From: CAIZGX01 sp964511555
GTDB lineage: Bacteria > Bacteroidota > Bacteroidia > Flavobacteriales_D > Sanyastnellaceae
Assembly (NCBI GenBank): GCA_964511555.1
Contig: CAZEFR010000030.1
Location: 1-28,774 of the forward strand
Direction: 5' to 3'
DNA: 28,774 nucleotides
In this document: one piece after another, positions 15,949 through 24,559 of the stretch
Position numbering within the stretch: the first letter of the stretch is position 1
Layout: each line of letters starts with the position of its first letter
Made by a program: the position numbers and the translations under genes
The notes under the pieces: model-generated
The model's database searches: none
The model's input: the letters and a program-made list of their open reading frames with translations, nothing else
Told to the model about the DNA's origin: nothing

Positions 15949-17352
15949 ATGGAAAATTTTCGTATTGAAAAAGACACAATGGGCGAAGTAAAAGTGCCCG
16001 CAAATGTTTATTGGGGAGCACAAACAGAGCGCTCTAGAAATAACTTTAAAATAGGACCAGAGTCAAGCATGCCGAGAGAAATCGTGAAAGCTTTCGGAAC
16101 ATTGAAGAAGGCTGCGGCGCACGCGAACTGCGAATTAGGAGTTTTGTCCGTTGAAAAGCGCGATGCAATTTCTGCGGTTTGCGATGAGATAGTTCGTGGT
16201 GAATTGTACGATCAATTCCCATTGGTTATTTGGCAAACAGGATCGGGTACACAAAGCAACATGAACGTGAATGAAGTGGTTGCAAACCGTGCGCACGTTT
16301 TAGCTGGTGGAAAATTGGGCGAAGGACAAATGTTGTTGAATCCGAACGACGATGTAAACAAATCACAATCTTCAAACGATACGTATCCAACCGCTATGCA
16401 TATGGCGGCGTACGAAGCAGTTGTGAAAGTAACTATCCCTGGAGTGACTCAACTTCGCAACACACTTGCTGCGAAATCAAAAGAGTTTATGAATGTGGTG
16501 AAGATTGGACGTACGCATTTAATGGATGCTACACCGGTTACTTTAGGTCAAGAGTTGGGTGGTTACGTTGCGCAATTGGATCACGGTCTTCGCGCATTGA
16601 ATAACACACTTTCTCACTTGGGTGAATTGGCTTTAGGTGGAACCGCAGTAGGAACAGGTATTAATACCCCTGAAGGTTATTCAGAATTGGTAGCTGCGAA
16701 GATTGCAGAATTCAGCGGCCTTCCTTTTAAGACAGCTCCAAATAAATTTGAAGCGTTAGCTGCACACGACGGTATTGTTGAAACTCACGGTGCATTGAAA
16801 CAGTTAGCAGTTTCATTAAATAAAATTGCAAACGACATTCGCATGATGGCGAGCGGTCCACGCAGCGGAATTGGAGAAATTCATATCCCTGAAAACGAGC
16901 CAGGATCTTCGATTATGCCGGGTAAAGTAAATCCAACACAATGCGAAGCATTGACCATGGTTTGCGCGCAAGTGATGGGTAACGACGTTGCGATTACTGT
17001 TGGTGGCACACAAGGACATTATGAGTTGAATGTGTTCAAACCAATGATGGCATACAACTTCTTGCAAAGCGCAATTCTTTTGGGAGACGCTTGCGTTTCT
17101 TTCGATGTGAATTGTGCAATTGGAATTGAACCGAACTACACACGCATTGAAGAATTGGTGAACAATTCATTGATGTTGGTGACATCGTTGAATACGAAAA
17201 TTGGTTATTACAAAGCTGCTGAGATTGCTAAGACTGCACACAAGAACGGAACGACACTTCGTGAAGAAGCCATTCGTTTAGGTCATGTGACTGCTGAGGA
17301 GTATGACGAAATTGTAGTTCCTTCGAAAATGGTAGGTAAACTTCCAAAATAA
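15949..17352 (+). CDS. fumC: Fumarate hydratase class II
   Basis: This TCA-cycle enzyme interconverts fumarate and malate without an iron-sulfur cluster. The 467-residue length is standard for the homotetramer. Active-site segments are all present: TGSGTQSNMNVNEV, SSNDTYPTAMH, the GRTHLMDATPVTLGQE block, and the superfamily signature GSSIMPGKVNPTQCE with the mobile-loop Ser. The C-terminal tail ends in the usual MVGKLPK. It is 17 bases downstream of prfB and 17 upstream of the guanylyltransferase gene, so probably cotranscribed. Aspartase and argininosuccinate lyase are related, but the signature and length fit fumarase best. Confidence 0.97.
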   Translation: MENFRIEKDTMGEVKVPANVYWGAQTERSRNNFKIGPESSMPREIVKAFGTLKKAAAHANCELGVLSVEKRDAISAVCDEIVRGELYDQFPLVIWQTGSGTQSNMNVNEVVANRAHVLAGGKLGEGQMLLNPNDDVNKSQSSNDTYPTAMHMAAYEAVVKVTIPGVTQLRNTLAAKSKEFMNVVKIGRTHLMDATPVTLGQELGGYVAQLDHGLRALNNTLSHLGELALGGTAVGTGINTPEGYSELVAAKIAEFSGLPFKTAPNKFEALAAHDGIVETHGALKQLAVSLNKIANDIRMMASGPRSGIGEIHIPENEPGSSIMPGKVNPTQCEALTMVCAQVMGNDVAITVGGTQGHYELNVFKPMMAYNFLQSAILLGDACVSFDVNCAIGIEPNYTRIEELVNNSLMLVTSLNTKIGYYKAAEIAKTAHKNGTTLREEAIRLGHVTAEEYDEIVVPSKMVGKLPK

Positions 17353-17369
17353 TTTGATACTTTTAGTAC

Positions 17370-18464
17370 ATGACTGATATTTCAAAAAACTACTGCGTTA
17401 TCATGGCAGGCGGAATTGGTTCAAGATTCTGGCCTATGAGTCGCACCGCTTTTCCAAAGCAGTTTCACGATATTCTTGGAACAGGACGCACGCTCATTCA
17501 AATGACGTACGATCGTTTTCTTCCGCTTGTTCCGAAAGAGAATATTTTAGTAGTCACGAACGAAAGATACAAGGCACTTGTATTAGAGCAGTTGCCAGAT
17601 CTAAAGCCAGAGCAAGTGTTGTGTGAACCTTTCATGCGTAACACTGCTCCGTGTGTGGCTTATTCGGCCTTCTGGATTGCAGAGCGCACGCCCGATGCAA
17701 ACATTGTCGTTGCACCAAGCGATCACCTCATTACGCGCGAAGCTTCGTTCATTGAAGACATTCAAATCAGCATGAATCAAGCGAACAAATCGGGCAACCT
17801 CGTAACGCTTGGAATTAAGCCTACACGCCCTGACACCGGTTACGGATACATTCAATGGGCAGATGCAAAGGACGTAGATAATGACCGCGTGAAGAAGGTT
17901 AAAACGTTCACCGAGAAACCTAATTTGGAATTGGCGAAGGACTTCATTGAAAGTGGAGACTTCTATTGGAATTCTGGGATTTTTGTTTGGACACTCGAGT
18001 CTATTATGAAAGCCTTCCAATTACATCTTCCAGAAATGTATGCACAGTTCGAAGAAGGAAAAGGAAAGTACGGAACAGCAGAAGAAATGGCTTTCATTAA
18101 CAACATGTACAGCAGTTGCGAAAACATCAGTATCGATTACGGTATTATGGAAAAAGCAAAAAATGTAAATGTAGTTTTGAGCGATTTCGGATGGAGCGAT
18201 CTTGGAACTTGGGGATCTCTTCACACACAATTGTCTTCCGACGAACACAACAACGGAGTAGTGGGTGAGAACGTTATGTTGTACAACTGTTCAGACAGCG
18301 TTGTGCATGTGGGAAGCGACAAGTTGGTTGTATTGCATGGACTAAACGGATACATTGTGGTAGACACAGGCGTTTCCTTGTTGGTCTGCAAAAAAGAAGA
18401 CGAGCAAAAAATTAAGCAATTCGTTAACGACATTAAACTGAATAAAGGCGAGTCATGGGTATAG
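17370..18464 (+). CDS. manC: Mannose-1-phosphate guanylyltransferase
   Basis: The enzyme makes GDP-mannose from mannose-1-phosphate and GTP for polysaccharide or glycoprotein synthesis. The 364-residue protein has the nucleotidyltransferase signature MAGGIGSRFWPMSRTAFPKQF (first about 30 residues), APSDHLI, the F-T-E-K-P motif, and NSGIFVW. It lacks the phosphomannose isomerase domain seen in long bifunctional ManC, the common short form in Bacteroidota. The bases TACTTTTA (17358-17365) sit five bases before the ATG and could be a weak -7 box. Its stop overlaps the start of the next gene by ten bases, suggesting translational coupling. It presumably feeds the surface polysaccharide genes elsewhere in the window. 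Confidence 0.93.
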   Translation: MTDISKNYCVIMAGGIGSRFWPMSRTAFPKQFHDILGTGRTLIQMTYDRFLPLVPKENILVVTNERYKALVLEQLPDLKPEQVLCEPFMRNTAPCVAYSAFWIAERTPDANIVVAPSDHLITREASFIEDIQISMNQANKSGNLVTLGIKPTRPDTGYGYIQWADAKDVDNDRVKKVKTFTEKPNLELAKDFIESGDFYWNSGIFVWTLESIMKAFQLHLPEMYAQFEEGKGKYGTAEEMAFINNMYSSCENISIDYGIMEKAKNVNVVLSDFGWSDLGTWGSLHTQLSSDEHNNGVVGENVMLYNCSDSVVHVGSDKLVVLHGLNGYIVVDTGVSLLVCKKEDEQKIKQFVNDIKLNKGESWV

Positions 18465-18913
18465 TGAAATATATCTTTTCAGTGCTGTTTGTTGTCAGTG
18501 CTTTTTGTTGCGCAGCACAACCCGATCCGGATCCAATTCCGATGCCACCACCATCCCCTCCGGTAAGTGGTGAGTTTCAGGTTGAAGAACCCTTGGTTTT
18601 TCCTGAAGTGATGCCCGCATATCCAGGGGGAGATGCACAAATGTTTAAAGACATTGCTTCGACAATGATTTATCCTCCGCTCTGTTTGGAGAATGAATTT
18701 CAAGGGAAAGTATTTGTTCAGTTTGTGGTTGAAAAGAATGGGAAAATTTCAAACATAACAATTTTACGTCAGCCGGAAGGTGACTTGGGAAAAATGCTAG
18801 GAAATGAAGCCATTCGTGTAGTGAAGAAGCTGAAAGATTTTACACCAGGGTCTTTGAATGGTGAACCGAAAAGAGTTCGATATACATTACCCATCTACTT
18901 CAAGATCGATTAA
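18455..18913 (+). CDS. Secreted TonB C-terminal domain protein
   Basis: The 152-residue protein has a signal peptide (about 1-21, ending CCAAQ), a short Pro-rich stretch (about 22-36), and a TonB_C domain (about 50-152) with PAYPGGDAQMF, the YPP segment, GKVFVQFVVEKNGKISNITILR and the terminal F-TPGSLNGEPKRVRYTLPIYF. True energy-transducing TonB keeps an uncleaved N-terminal anchor and a long periplasmic linker; here the linker is very short and the leader looks cleavable, with no proper lipobox. It therefore probably does not reach from inner membrane to an outer-membrane receptor. Such TonB_C modules are common in Bacteroidota with unknown roles. It overlaps manC by ten bases and precedes hutH by four. 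Confidence 0.85.
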   Translation: MGIVKYIFSVLFVVSAFCCAAQPDPDPIPMPPPSPPVSGEFQVEEPLVFPEVMPAYPGGDAQMFKDIASTMIYPPLCLENEFQGKVFVQFVVEKNGKISNITILRQPEGDLGKMLGNEAIRVVKKLKDFTPGSLNGEPKRVRYTLPIYFKID

Positions 18914-18917
18914 GAAT

Positions 18918-20402
18918 ATGGAGAATAATTTAATCCTTTGCCCGAACGAAGAATGGGTGCTGAGCGATTTAGTAGCTGTAAGAACGGGTGAAACGAAAGT
19001 TTCACTTTCCGATGAGGCGAAGGAAAAAATTCAAGCGTGTAGAACTTTTTTAGACGCGTATTTAGAGACGAGCGAAAATCCGGTTTACGGAATCAATACA
19101 GGTTTCGGTTCGCTTTGCAACACCGAAATTTCGATGGAAGATTTAAATCTTCTTCAAAACAATTTGCTTCGTTCACATGCCTGTGGAATGGGCGATCAAG
19201 TGCCTGAAGAAATTGTTCGTCTAATGTTGGTGTTGAAAGCAAAGAGTCTGTCGCACGGACACAGCGGCGTTCAGTTGGCAACAGTTGAATTGTTGTTGGA
19301 ATTCTATCATCGAAATATTTTACCTATCGTTTACACGCAAGGTTCATTGGGTGCAAGCGGAGATCTTTCGCCTTTGTCTCACTTGTGTCTTCCATTAATT
19401 GGTGAAGGAAAAGTGATGTATAAAGGGTACGAACGCAACGCAGCCGATGTATTGAAAGAAGAGGGGTTGAAGCCCATTGCGCTTCAATCGAAAGAGGGTT
19501 TGGCCCTCATCAATGGAACGCAATTTATGTTGGCGTATTCAGTAGAGAATTTAATTCGCGCTGAACACTTGTTCGACAAGGCAATAACCATTGCAGCCAT
19601 GTCTGTAGATGCTTTCGATGCAAGACCTGAACCGTTCATTGATTTAACACACCGTGTTAGAAATCAAGAAGGACAGCAGATTGTGGCTATTGCCATGCAA
19701 GACGCCTTGAAAGGAAGTGAAATTCAAGTTCAGAAAAAAGCGCACGTTCAAGATCCATATTCGTTCCGTTGCATTCCGCAAGTATTAGGCGCATCGCACG
19801 ATGCCATTGCATATGTGTTAACCATTGTTGAACGCGAGATTAATGCGGTAACAGATAACCCGATTATTTTTCCAGAGGAAAATCAAATCATTTCTGGTGG
19901 AAATTTCCATGGACAACCGTTGGCTTTGAGTATGGATTTTTTGGCCATCGCTTTGGCAGAAGTGGCTAGCATTTCTGAAAGAAGAACATACAAACTTATT
20001 TCAGGTCAACGCGGCTTGCCAGCTTTCTTGGTGAAAGACGCTGGACTCAATAGCGGCTTCATGATTCCACAATACGCGGCAGCGTCTATCGTGAGCCAGA
20101 ACAAACAACTCTGCACACCTTCAAGTGTAGATACCATAGACAGCAGCAACGGTCAAGAAGATCATGTAAGCATGGGTGCAAACGGAGCAACGAAGTGCTA
20201 TCAAGTGGTGAAAAATCTTCAGTCTGTATTGGCAATAGAATTGTTGAATGCCGCTCAAGGCCTAGACTTTAGAAGGCCACTTAAGTCTTCCATTCCGGTA
20301 GAGACACTTCATGCTGAAATTAGAAAAGTTGTTCCGCATTACGTGCAAGACAGATACCAGCACGCCGACATGGAATTGTCTTATCAGCTGATTGGTCTGT
20401 GA
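18918..20402 (+). CDS. hutH: Histidine ammonia-lyase
   Basis: The enzyme converts L-histidine to urocanate and ammonia using an autocatalytic MIO cofactor formed from Ala-Ser-Gly, here at residues 146-148 in GSLGASGDLSP. Catalytic Tyr57 (YGINTGFG) is present. Ser86-His87 (LRSHACGMG) and the QEDHVSMG segment are the residues that favour histidine over phenylalanine or tyrosine. I take ATG 18918 as start (494 residues); an in-frame extension to 18858 would overlap the TonB-domain gene and adds no conserved sequence. The other hut genes (hutU, hutI, hutG) are not adjacent. The gene ends two bases from the convergent T9SS gene. Confidence 0.95.
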   Translation: MENNLILCPNEEWVLSDLVAVRTGETKVSLSDEAKEKIQACRTFLDAYLETSENPVYGINTGFGSLCNTEISMEDLNLLQNNLLRSHACGMGDQVPEEIVRLMLVLKAKSLSHGHSGVQLATVELLLEFYHRNILPIVYTQGSLGASGDLSPLSHLCLPLIGEGKVMYKGYERNAADVLKEEGLKPIALQSKEGLALINGTQFMLAYSVENLIRAEHLFDKAITIAAMSVDAFDARPEPFIDLTHRVRNQEGQQIVAIAMQDALKGSEIQVQKKAHVQDPYSFRCIPQVLGASHDAIAYVLTIVEREINAVTDNPIIFPEENQIISGGNFHGQPLALSMDFLAIALAEVASISERRTYKLISGQRGLPAFLVKDAGLNSGFMIPQYAAASIVSQNKQLCTPSSVDTIDSSNGQEDHVSMGANGATKCYQVVKNLQSVLAIELLNAAQGLDFRRPLKSSIPVETLHAEIRKVVPHYVQDRYQHADMELSYQLIGL

Positions 20403-20404
20403 AC

Positions 20405-22123
20405 TTAATGTTCAATCAATAAATTTCTATTCAGAACAGTCTGACCTTTTTTCAATTGAAGAATATACATTCCTGAAGGTAATTCTTCAACGGAGAGTTC
20501 TCGCTTCATTTGCACTTTATTCCAATACTTAACTTCTTGTCCTGATGAAGTGAAAATTCGTGCTTCATCGAAATTCGCAGATTGAGAAATCGTGAAATGT
20601 TCGCGCGCAGGTTGCGGGAATATAGTAATGCTCGATTCCAATTCATTCACCGAAGTCAGCGTAGTGAAATCGTCTGTTTGAATGGCGCAGCCATTTACAT
20701 CGCTTATTATGCAATAGCTTGTGGAAACTTCAGGAATGAACGTATCTTCATTGGTATCTCCATGCGCCCAGTTCCATGAATAAGGCGGTGTACCTCCGTA
20801 GGTTGTCATTTGAACTTCACCCACACCTAGACCACCCGCAACAAAAAGTTCAATGGAATAGCTCAAGGTATCCGATTCATTCACTGTTATAGTCTCTATG
20901 TATTGACAACCATTCGCGTCGGTAACAGTGGTTGAATAATCTCCGGCGTACAAATAGATGGCACTGCTCTCGAAATTCAGAGGGTTATAATCCCAGCTGT
21001 AGGTATATGGAGCTGTTCCGCCTTGTATGTTGTGAAAAATCCATCCGCTTAAATCGCCATTGCAAGCAACATCCAGCACATCTGGTGCATTTGTTATTGG
21101 TGTTGGTTCGGTTATGGTATCTTGAACTACGAATACGCATCCGTTGGCATCAGTAACTTGCGCGGCGTAAACACCTGCACAAAGTCCGTTCAAGGAATTT
21201 CCACCTGTTGCCCCGTTGCTCCATTGAATAAGATAAGGCCCTGTGCCTGAAATAAAATTCAGATTTATACTTCCGTCGCACTGACCATTGCAAGAAACAT
21301 CGGTAGTTATTGATTCTATTTGAAGAGAAGTGAAATTGAATAATTCAACAGGAAGTGTTGTAATGTTGCCTGCGTTGTCTGTAATTGTAGCCAGGTACTG
21401 TCCGGGTCCACCAGAAATTGAAGTACCGTTGGCTCCATTCTGCCAAACCACATTGTAGGGTGGTTGACCTCCTGAGATATTCAAGCTTATAGAGCCAATT
21501 CCGTTGTTTGAACAAGATGGCTGTGTAACGTTACTGCTCACTTGAAGGTTTGGATAAATAGTTAATGAGCTCGTCGCAGTGGCATCTCCGCCTGTTGATC
21601 CCGTGCCATTTACAACGTTACCACTTGCATAGAAAGTTACTGCTTCGTTCAGGTCTGCAGGTGCGGTCCAATTGAATTGAAAGACGTTGTTCAGAGTTAC
21701 ACCATTGTGCTCTAAGTATGTTCGTCCGTTGAAGGCATTCTGAACAGTTATAGTTTTTAGTTTTACGTTACTTGCTAATGTACTATAACCTGCAATGGGG
21801 CTATTTTCAGCTGTGGTAAGTGATGTAAATTGAAATGCATATCCGCCCGGACTGCCTAACGCGTTGTTTACTGTGACTTTGATGGTGTATGTTGTTCCCG
21901 GCGTGAATTGGTTGGTCGGTGTTGTACTACCTAGAGGAAGAAGTTGAATATTTACACTGGCGTTGTAGTTTCCACCGCTGTGACACTGACCACAAGTGTT
22001 TTCTCCGGGAGCTCCTGTATTTCCTGCATTTGCAGCGGTTGCTCGTCCGTTGCTGTTTGAGGCGAAAAAGAAATATCCGATTGCACAAACAAAAAATAGT
22101 TGAATCCAATTCAATCGAGTCAT
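20405..22123 (-). CDS. T9SS type A surface protein: choice-of-anchor V-like domain with CxxCH plus SprB-like repeats
   Basis: The 572-residue protein has a signal peptide (about 1-30). Next comes a beta-sandwich domain (about 34-190) of the choice-of-anchor V/Reeler-like type, whose N-terminus carries NTGAPGENTCGQCHSGG; C44-G-Q-C47-H48 is a CxxCH heme c-attachment motif. Then follow four SprB-like repeats of about 75-80 residues (motifs C-x-G...G-S-I-x-L-x-I-x-G-G-x-x-P-Y-x-x-x-W-x-x-G and Y-x-x-x-V-T-D-x-x-G-C). The last about 75 residues form a type A sorting domain with IFPQPAREHFTIS, ELPSGMYILQLKKG and LLIEH. It should be exported by Sec and then T9SS. Whether heme is actually bound is open. 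Function is unknown; SprB-type repeats suggest adhesion. Confidence 0.9.
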   Translation of the reverse strand: MTRLNWIQLFFVCAIGYFFFASNSNGRATAANAGNTGAPGENTCGQCHSGGNYNASVNIQLLPLGSTTPTNQFTPGTTYTIKVTVNNALGSPGGYAFQFTSLTTAENSPIAGYSTLASNVKLKTITVQNAFNGRTYLEHNGVTLNNVFQFNWTAPADLNEAVTFYASGNVVNGTGSTGGDATATSSLTIYPNLQVSSNVTQPSCSNNGIGSISLNISGGQPPYNVVWQNGANGTSISGGPGQYLATITDNAGNITTLPVELFNFTSLQIESITTDVSCNGQCDGSINLNFISGTGPYLIQWSNGATGGNSLNGLCAGVYAAQVTDANGCVFVVQDTITEPTPITNAPDVLDVACNGDLSGWIFHNIQGGTAPYTYSWDYNPLNFESSAIYLYAGDYSTTVTDANGCQYIETITVNESDTLSYSIELFVAGGLGVGEVQMTTYGGTPPYSWNWAHGDTNEDTFIPEVSTSYCIISDVNGCAIQTDDFTTLTSVNELESSITIFPQPAREHFTISQSANFDEARIFTSSGQEVKYWNKVQMKRELSVEELPSGMYILQLKKGQTVLNRNLLIEH

Positions 22124-22164
22124 GAGATTTTTTTTGTTAAGATAAGAAAAGAAAATAAGAACAG

Positions 22165-23607
22165 TTATTTTCCGCTTCCTTTCAGAACAATTACAACCGT
22201 GTAGAAGAGAATTTTAATGTCCATGGCTAACGACATGTTTTCAAGATAGAGCAGATCATAGCGAAGACGTTGGACCATTTGATCAACATTTTCAGCATAA
22301 CCGTATTTCACTTGTCCCCACGAAGTTATTCCGGGGCGAATGCGATGTAGTTTGTGGTAGTGCGGATTGATTTTCGAGATTTGATCAATGTAAAACTTTC
22401 GCTCTGGTCTTGGTCCTACAAGTGCCATGTCGCCAGCAAGAACATTCCAGAACTGAGGTAGTTCATCCATACGAGTTTTTCTAAGAAATTTGCCAATTTT
22501 CGTAATACGAGAATCGTTGGTGGAACTCAATTGCGGGCCAAGTTTTTCCGCATCGGTGAACATGCTTCTGAATTTTATAATTCGAAATGGAACCCCATTT
22601 CTGCCAATGCGTTCTTGGAAAAAGAGAACCGGTCCTTTCGAGGAAGTCTTTACAAGTATGGAAACAATGATTAGCAGGGGCGATAATGCAACAAGAGCCA
22701 TAGCGCTTAAAACCACATCTAATATTCGCTTAATGCTGAATTGCCAGCTCGGCATGAGCAAGGTGTTCAAGCGAATAAGTGGCACCCCGAAAATACTCGT
22801 CATCTTTACATTTCCAGATAAAATGTCAAAAGTGTCTGGAATGATATTGATTCGAACATTATAGTTTTCCAACAGCGCAAGAATATTCTCAAGTTCTCTG
22901 TGGTCACCGCTTTCGATAGATAAAATAACTTCTTCTATTTGATGCTCTTCAATGATGCTTGGTAAGCTCGTGTACTTTCCGAAAAGTGGAAGAACACCCG
23001 AAAGCTGCTCGTCTGCACCGTTAATTTTGAGGTATCCTTTGAATAAAAAACCCGGTGATTTTTTTAATGCGTTTATTTCCTCTAGGAGCTGAACTGCTCG
23101 GGTGTTTCCTCCCACAACTACAGTTGGGAAACCCCATTTTCTGGTCTGTATTTTTTTTACTGTTCGAGAAGTTATAGCCATTCTCAGTAGAAGAGTTAAG
23201 CCGAAATGAGCAAGAAGGAGAAATCCAAAAGTTGTGTAGTAATAGTGGTAATTTGGAAGCTCATCATCTAATAAGAATAGAAAGAAGATTATGGTGTTTC
23301 CTATTAAGGAGGTGGAGAGTATTTGTCCTATTTCTCTGAGCCTATGTCTTCGCAAAACATCTGAATACATCCCCCAAATACCATAGAAGCATATCCAAGC
23401 CATTGGAATAAAAATGAGTGCCGCGAAGAAATTGTTGTCGGTATGAATTCCTAAGTCATATCCGTATTTAATAGACTCGAACTTCTTTCTAAGAAAATAA
23501 AGACTGGCCCACGAAGCCGCCGCCGCAATCCAATCTGCGGCTAGGTATGAAAGTATTATTCCTTTATTCTTCAATTTCAATTTCAGTTCACTTACCAATT
23601 CACCCAC
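22165..23607 (-). CDS. Undecaprenyl-phosphate sugar-1-phosphate transferase (WcaJ/WbaP-like, PNPT family)
   Basis: The enzyme starts polysaccharide repeat-unit synthesis by placing a sugar-1-phosphate on undecaprenyl phosphate at the inner membrane. The 480-residue protein has four N-terminal membrane segments (about 15-145), a Rossmann-like CoA-binding-type domain (about 155-270), a fifth hydrophobic segment (about 290-315), and the catalytic domain with FFQERIGRNG, IIKFRSM, RMDELPQFWNVL, LVGPRPER and RPGITSWGQV. The layout matches WcaJ-type transferases; sugar specificity (glucose or galactose) cannot be called. The start is GTG at 23607, lying inside the 3' end of the upstream lipoprotein gene (16-base overlap), which implies coupled translation. 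Confidence 0.92.
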   Translation of the reverse strand: MGELVSELKLKLKNKGIILSYLAADWIAAAASWASLYFLRKKFESIKYGYDLGIHTDNNFFAALIFIPMAWICFYGIWGMYSDVLRRHRLREIGQILSTSLIGNTIIFFLFLLDDELPNYHYYYTTFGFLLLAHFGLTLLLRMAITSRTVKKIQTRKWGFPTVVVGGNTRAVQLLEEINALKKSPGFLFKGYLKINGADEQLSGVLPLFGKYTSLPSIIEEHQIEEVILSIESGDHRELENILALLENYNVRINIIPDTFDILSGNVKMTSIFGVPLIRLNTLLMPSWQFSIKRILDVVLSAMALVALSPLLIIVSILVKTSSKGPVLFFQERIGRNGVPFRIIKFRSMFTDAEKLGPQLSSTNDSRITKIGKFLRKTRMDELPQFWNVLAGDMALVGPRPERKFYIDQISKINPHYHKLHRIRPGITSWGQVKYGYAENVDQMVQRLRYDLLYLENMSLAMDIKILFYTVVIVLKGSGK

Positions 23608-24458
23608 TTCAAATTGTCAAGAAAGAGGTTTACCGGCTGCTGTGAATTAGATGGTACAGCTTCAACATATAATTCGTGAAATTGTGCATTTGGATTTTGC
23701 AATAGTATAAATCCAAAATCAATGTAAATTTTTTTCCAAACGGGAGTAAGGCCGTCGCCGCTTGATGTCGGATTAATAATCAACGCTAGATTTTTAGATG
23801 TAATTCCTCCTGTTGTGGTAATAAAACCAACAGAAAATGTATTGTTGCAGCTGTAATTTAATTCTAAAAACACGTTGTCTCCAGCAGTGTAGTTTAAGTT
23901 GTCATCATCTTTAAAATACAGCTTGGTCATACCAGCTTCTAGCTGACCCCAGCCGCTGCGAGAGCCTTCGAAAACTTGCAATGGGTTATTTGTGGTTGAA
24001 AATGTACCATTATTCGTTCCTGTTTGAATGAAAAAATTTCCTCCTTCAAAACCTTTCTCATTAATCTCAACAAGGTTGTAGTATGCAAATGAAGGGATAA
24101 TAGTATCTCTCTGAAATGCTTCAATAGTCAGGGTAGTGTCAAAAGGTGCATAAAATGGATAGCGAATGCGGGTATTTGAAATTCCGTTGCTTTTAATCCC
24201 TGCAAAGATTCGAATGTTGTTGTTTCCTTTGCTTAGAATGGGCACATTAGCTGGTAATTCGTAAACACCTAGATTTTGATCATTAGAGTATACCCAAACT
24301 TCTGTGATGGCTTCGCTTGAGGTGCCTTGAGAAATGCTTGTTTGAAAGGAAAATGAAGGTATGTACAAATACGCAGGTTCCTCTTCAGCAGGGTTAATGA
24401 CTTCGCACCCTTGAAGAATAAAAACAGAAAAGATGGTTAGTAAGGCTATTCGTTTCAA
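23592..24458 (-). CDS. Uncharacterised lipoprotein coupled to the sugar transferase gene
   Basis: I do not recognise this 288-residue protein as a characterised family. It begins with a TTG codon (24456-24458) and a lipoprotein signal peptide KRIALLTIFSVFILQGC, lipobox LQGC with Cys18 as the lipidated residue. No in-frame ATG lies upstream within the leader. The mature part is beta-rich: about 30-110 resembles a small beta-sandwich, and about 115-288 has alternating strands, several aromatic residues and a closing NLFLDNLKWVNW, reminiscent of jelly-roll carbohydrate-binding modules, though this is only an impression. It overlaps the next gene by 16 bases, so it likely acts with polysaccharide synthesis or attachment at the envelope. 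Confidence 0.8.
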   Translation of the reverse strand: MKRIALLTIFSVFILQGCEVINPAEEEPAYLYIPSFSFQTSISQGTSSEAITEVWVYSNDQNLGVYELPANVPILSKGNNNIRIFAGIKSNGISNTRIRYPFYAPFDTTLTIEAFQRDTIIPSFAYYNLVEINEKGFEGGNFFIQTGTNNGTFSTTNNPLQVFEGSRSGWGQLEAGMTKLYFKDDDNLNYTAGDNVFLELNYSCNNTFSVGFITTTGGITSKNLALIINPTSSGDGLTPVWKKIYIDFGFILLQNPNAQFHELYVEAVPSNSQQPVNLFLDNLKWVNW

Positions 24459-24476
24459 TCGTCGTGTTTTGGGTTG

Positions 24477-24484
24477 CGAATATA
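24477..24484 (-). promoter_or_regulatory. -7-like box for the lipoprotein/sugar-transferase pair
   Basis: The minus strand reads TATATTCG, followed by C: the same TAnnTTCGC variant seen before prfB. It lies 19-26 bases before the TTG start at 24458, matching the spacing of the other boxes and supporting that start. Confidence 0.45.
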
Positions 24485-24559
24485 CATTCGCTTCAAAAAG
24501 GTTACGGAGAGTAACGAAAGATTATTTCAATTATTGTAGACTACAAAGACTCGACTTGC

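Noticed and set aside
18858..18917. Upstream extension of hutH
   Set aside because: It lies within the TonB-domain gene and shows no conserved HAL sequence; ATG 18918 gives the normal length.
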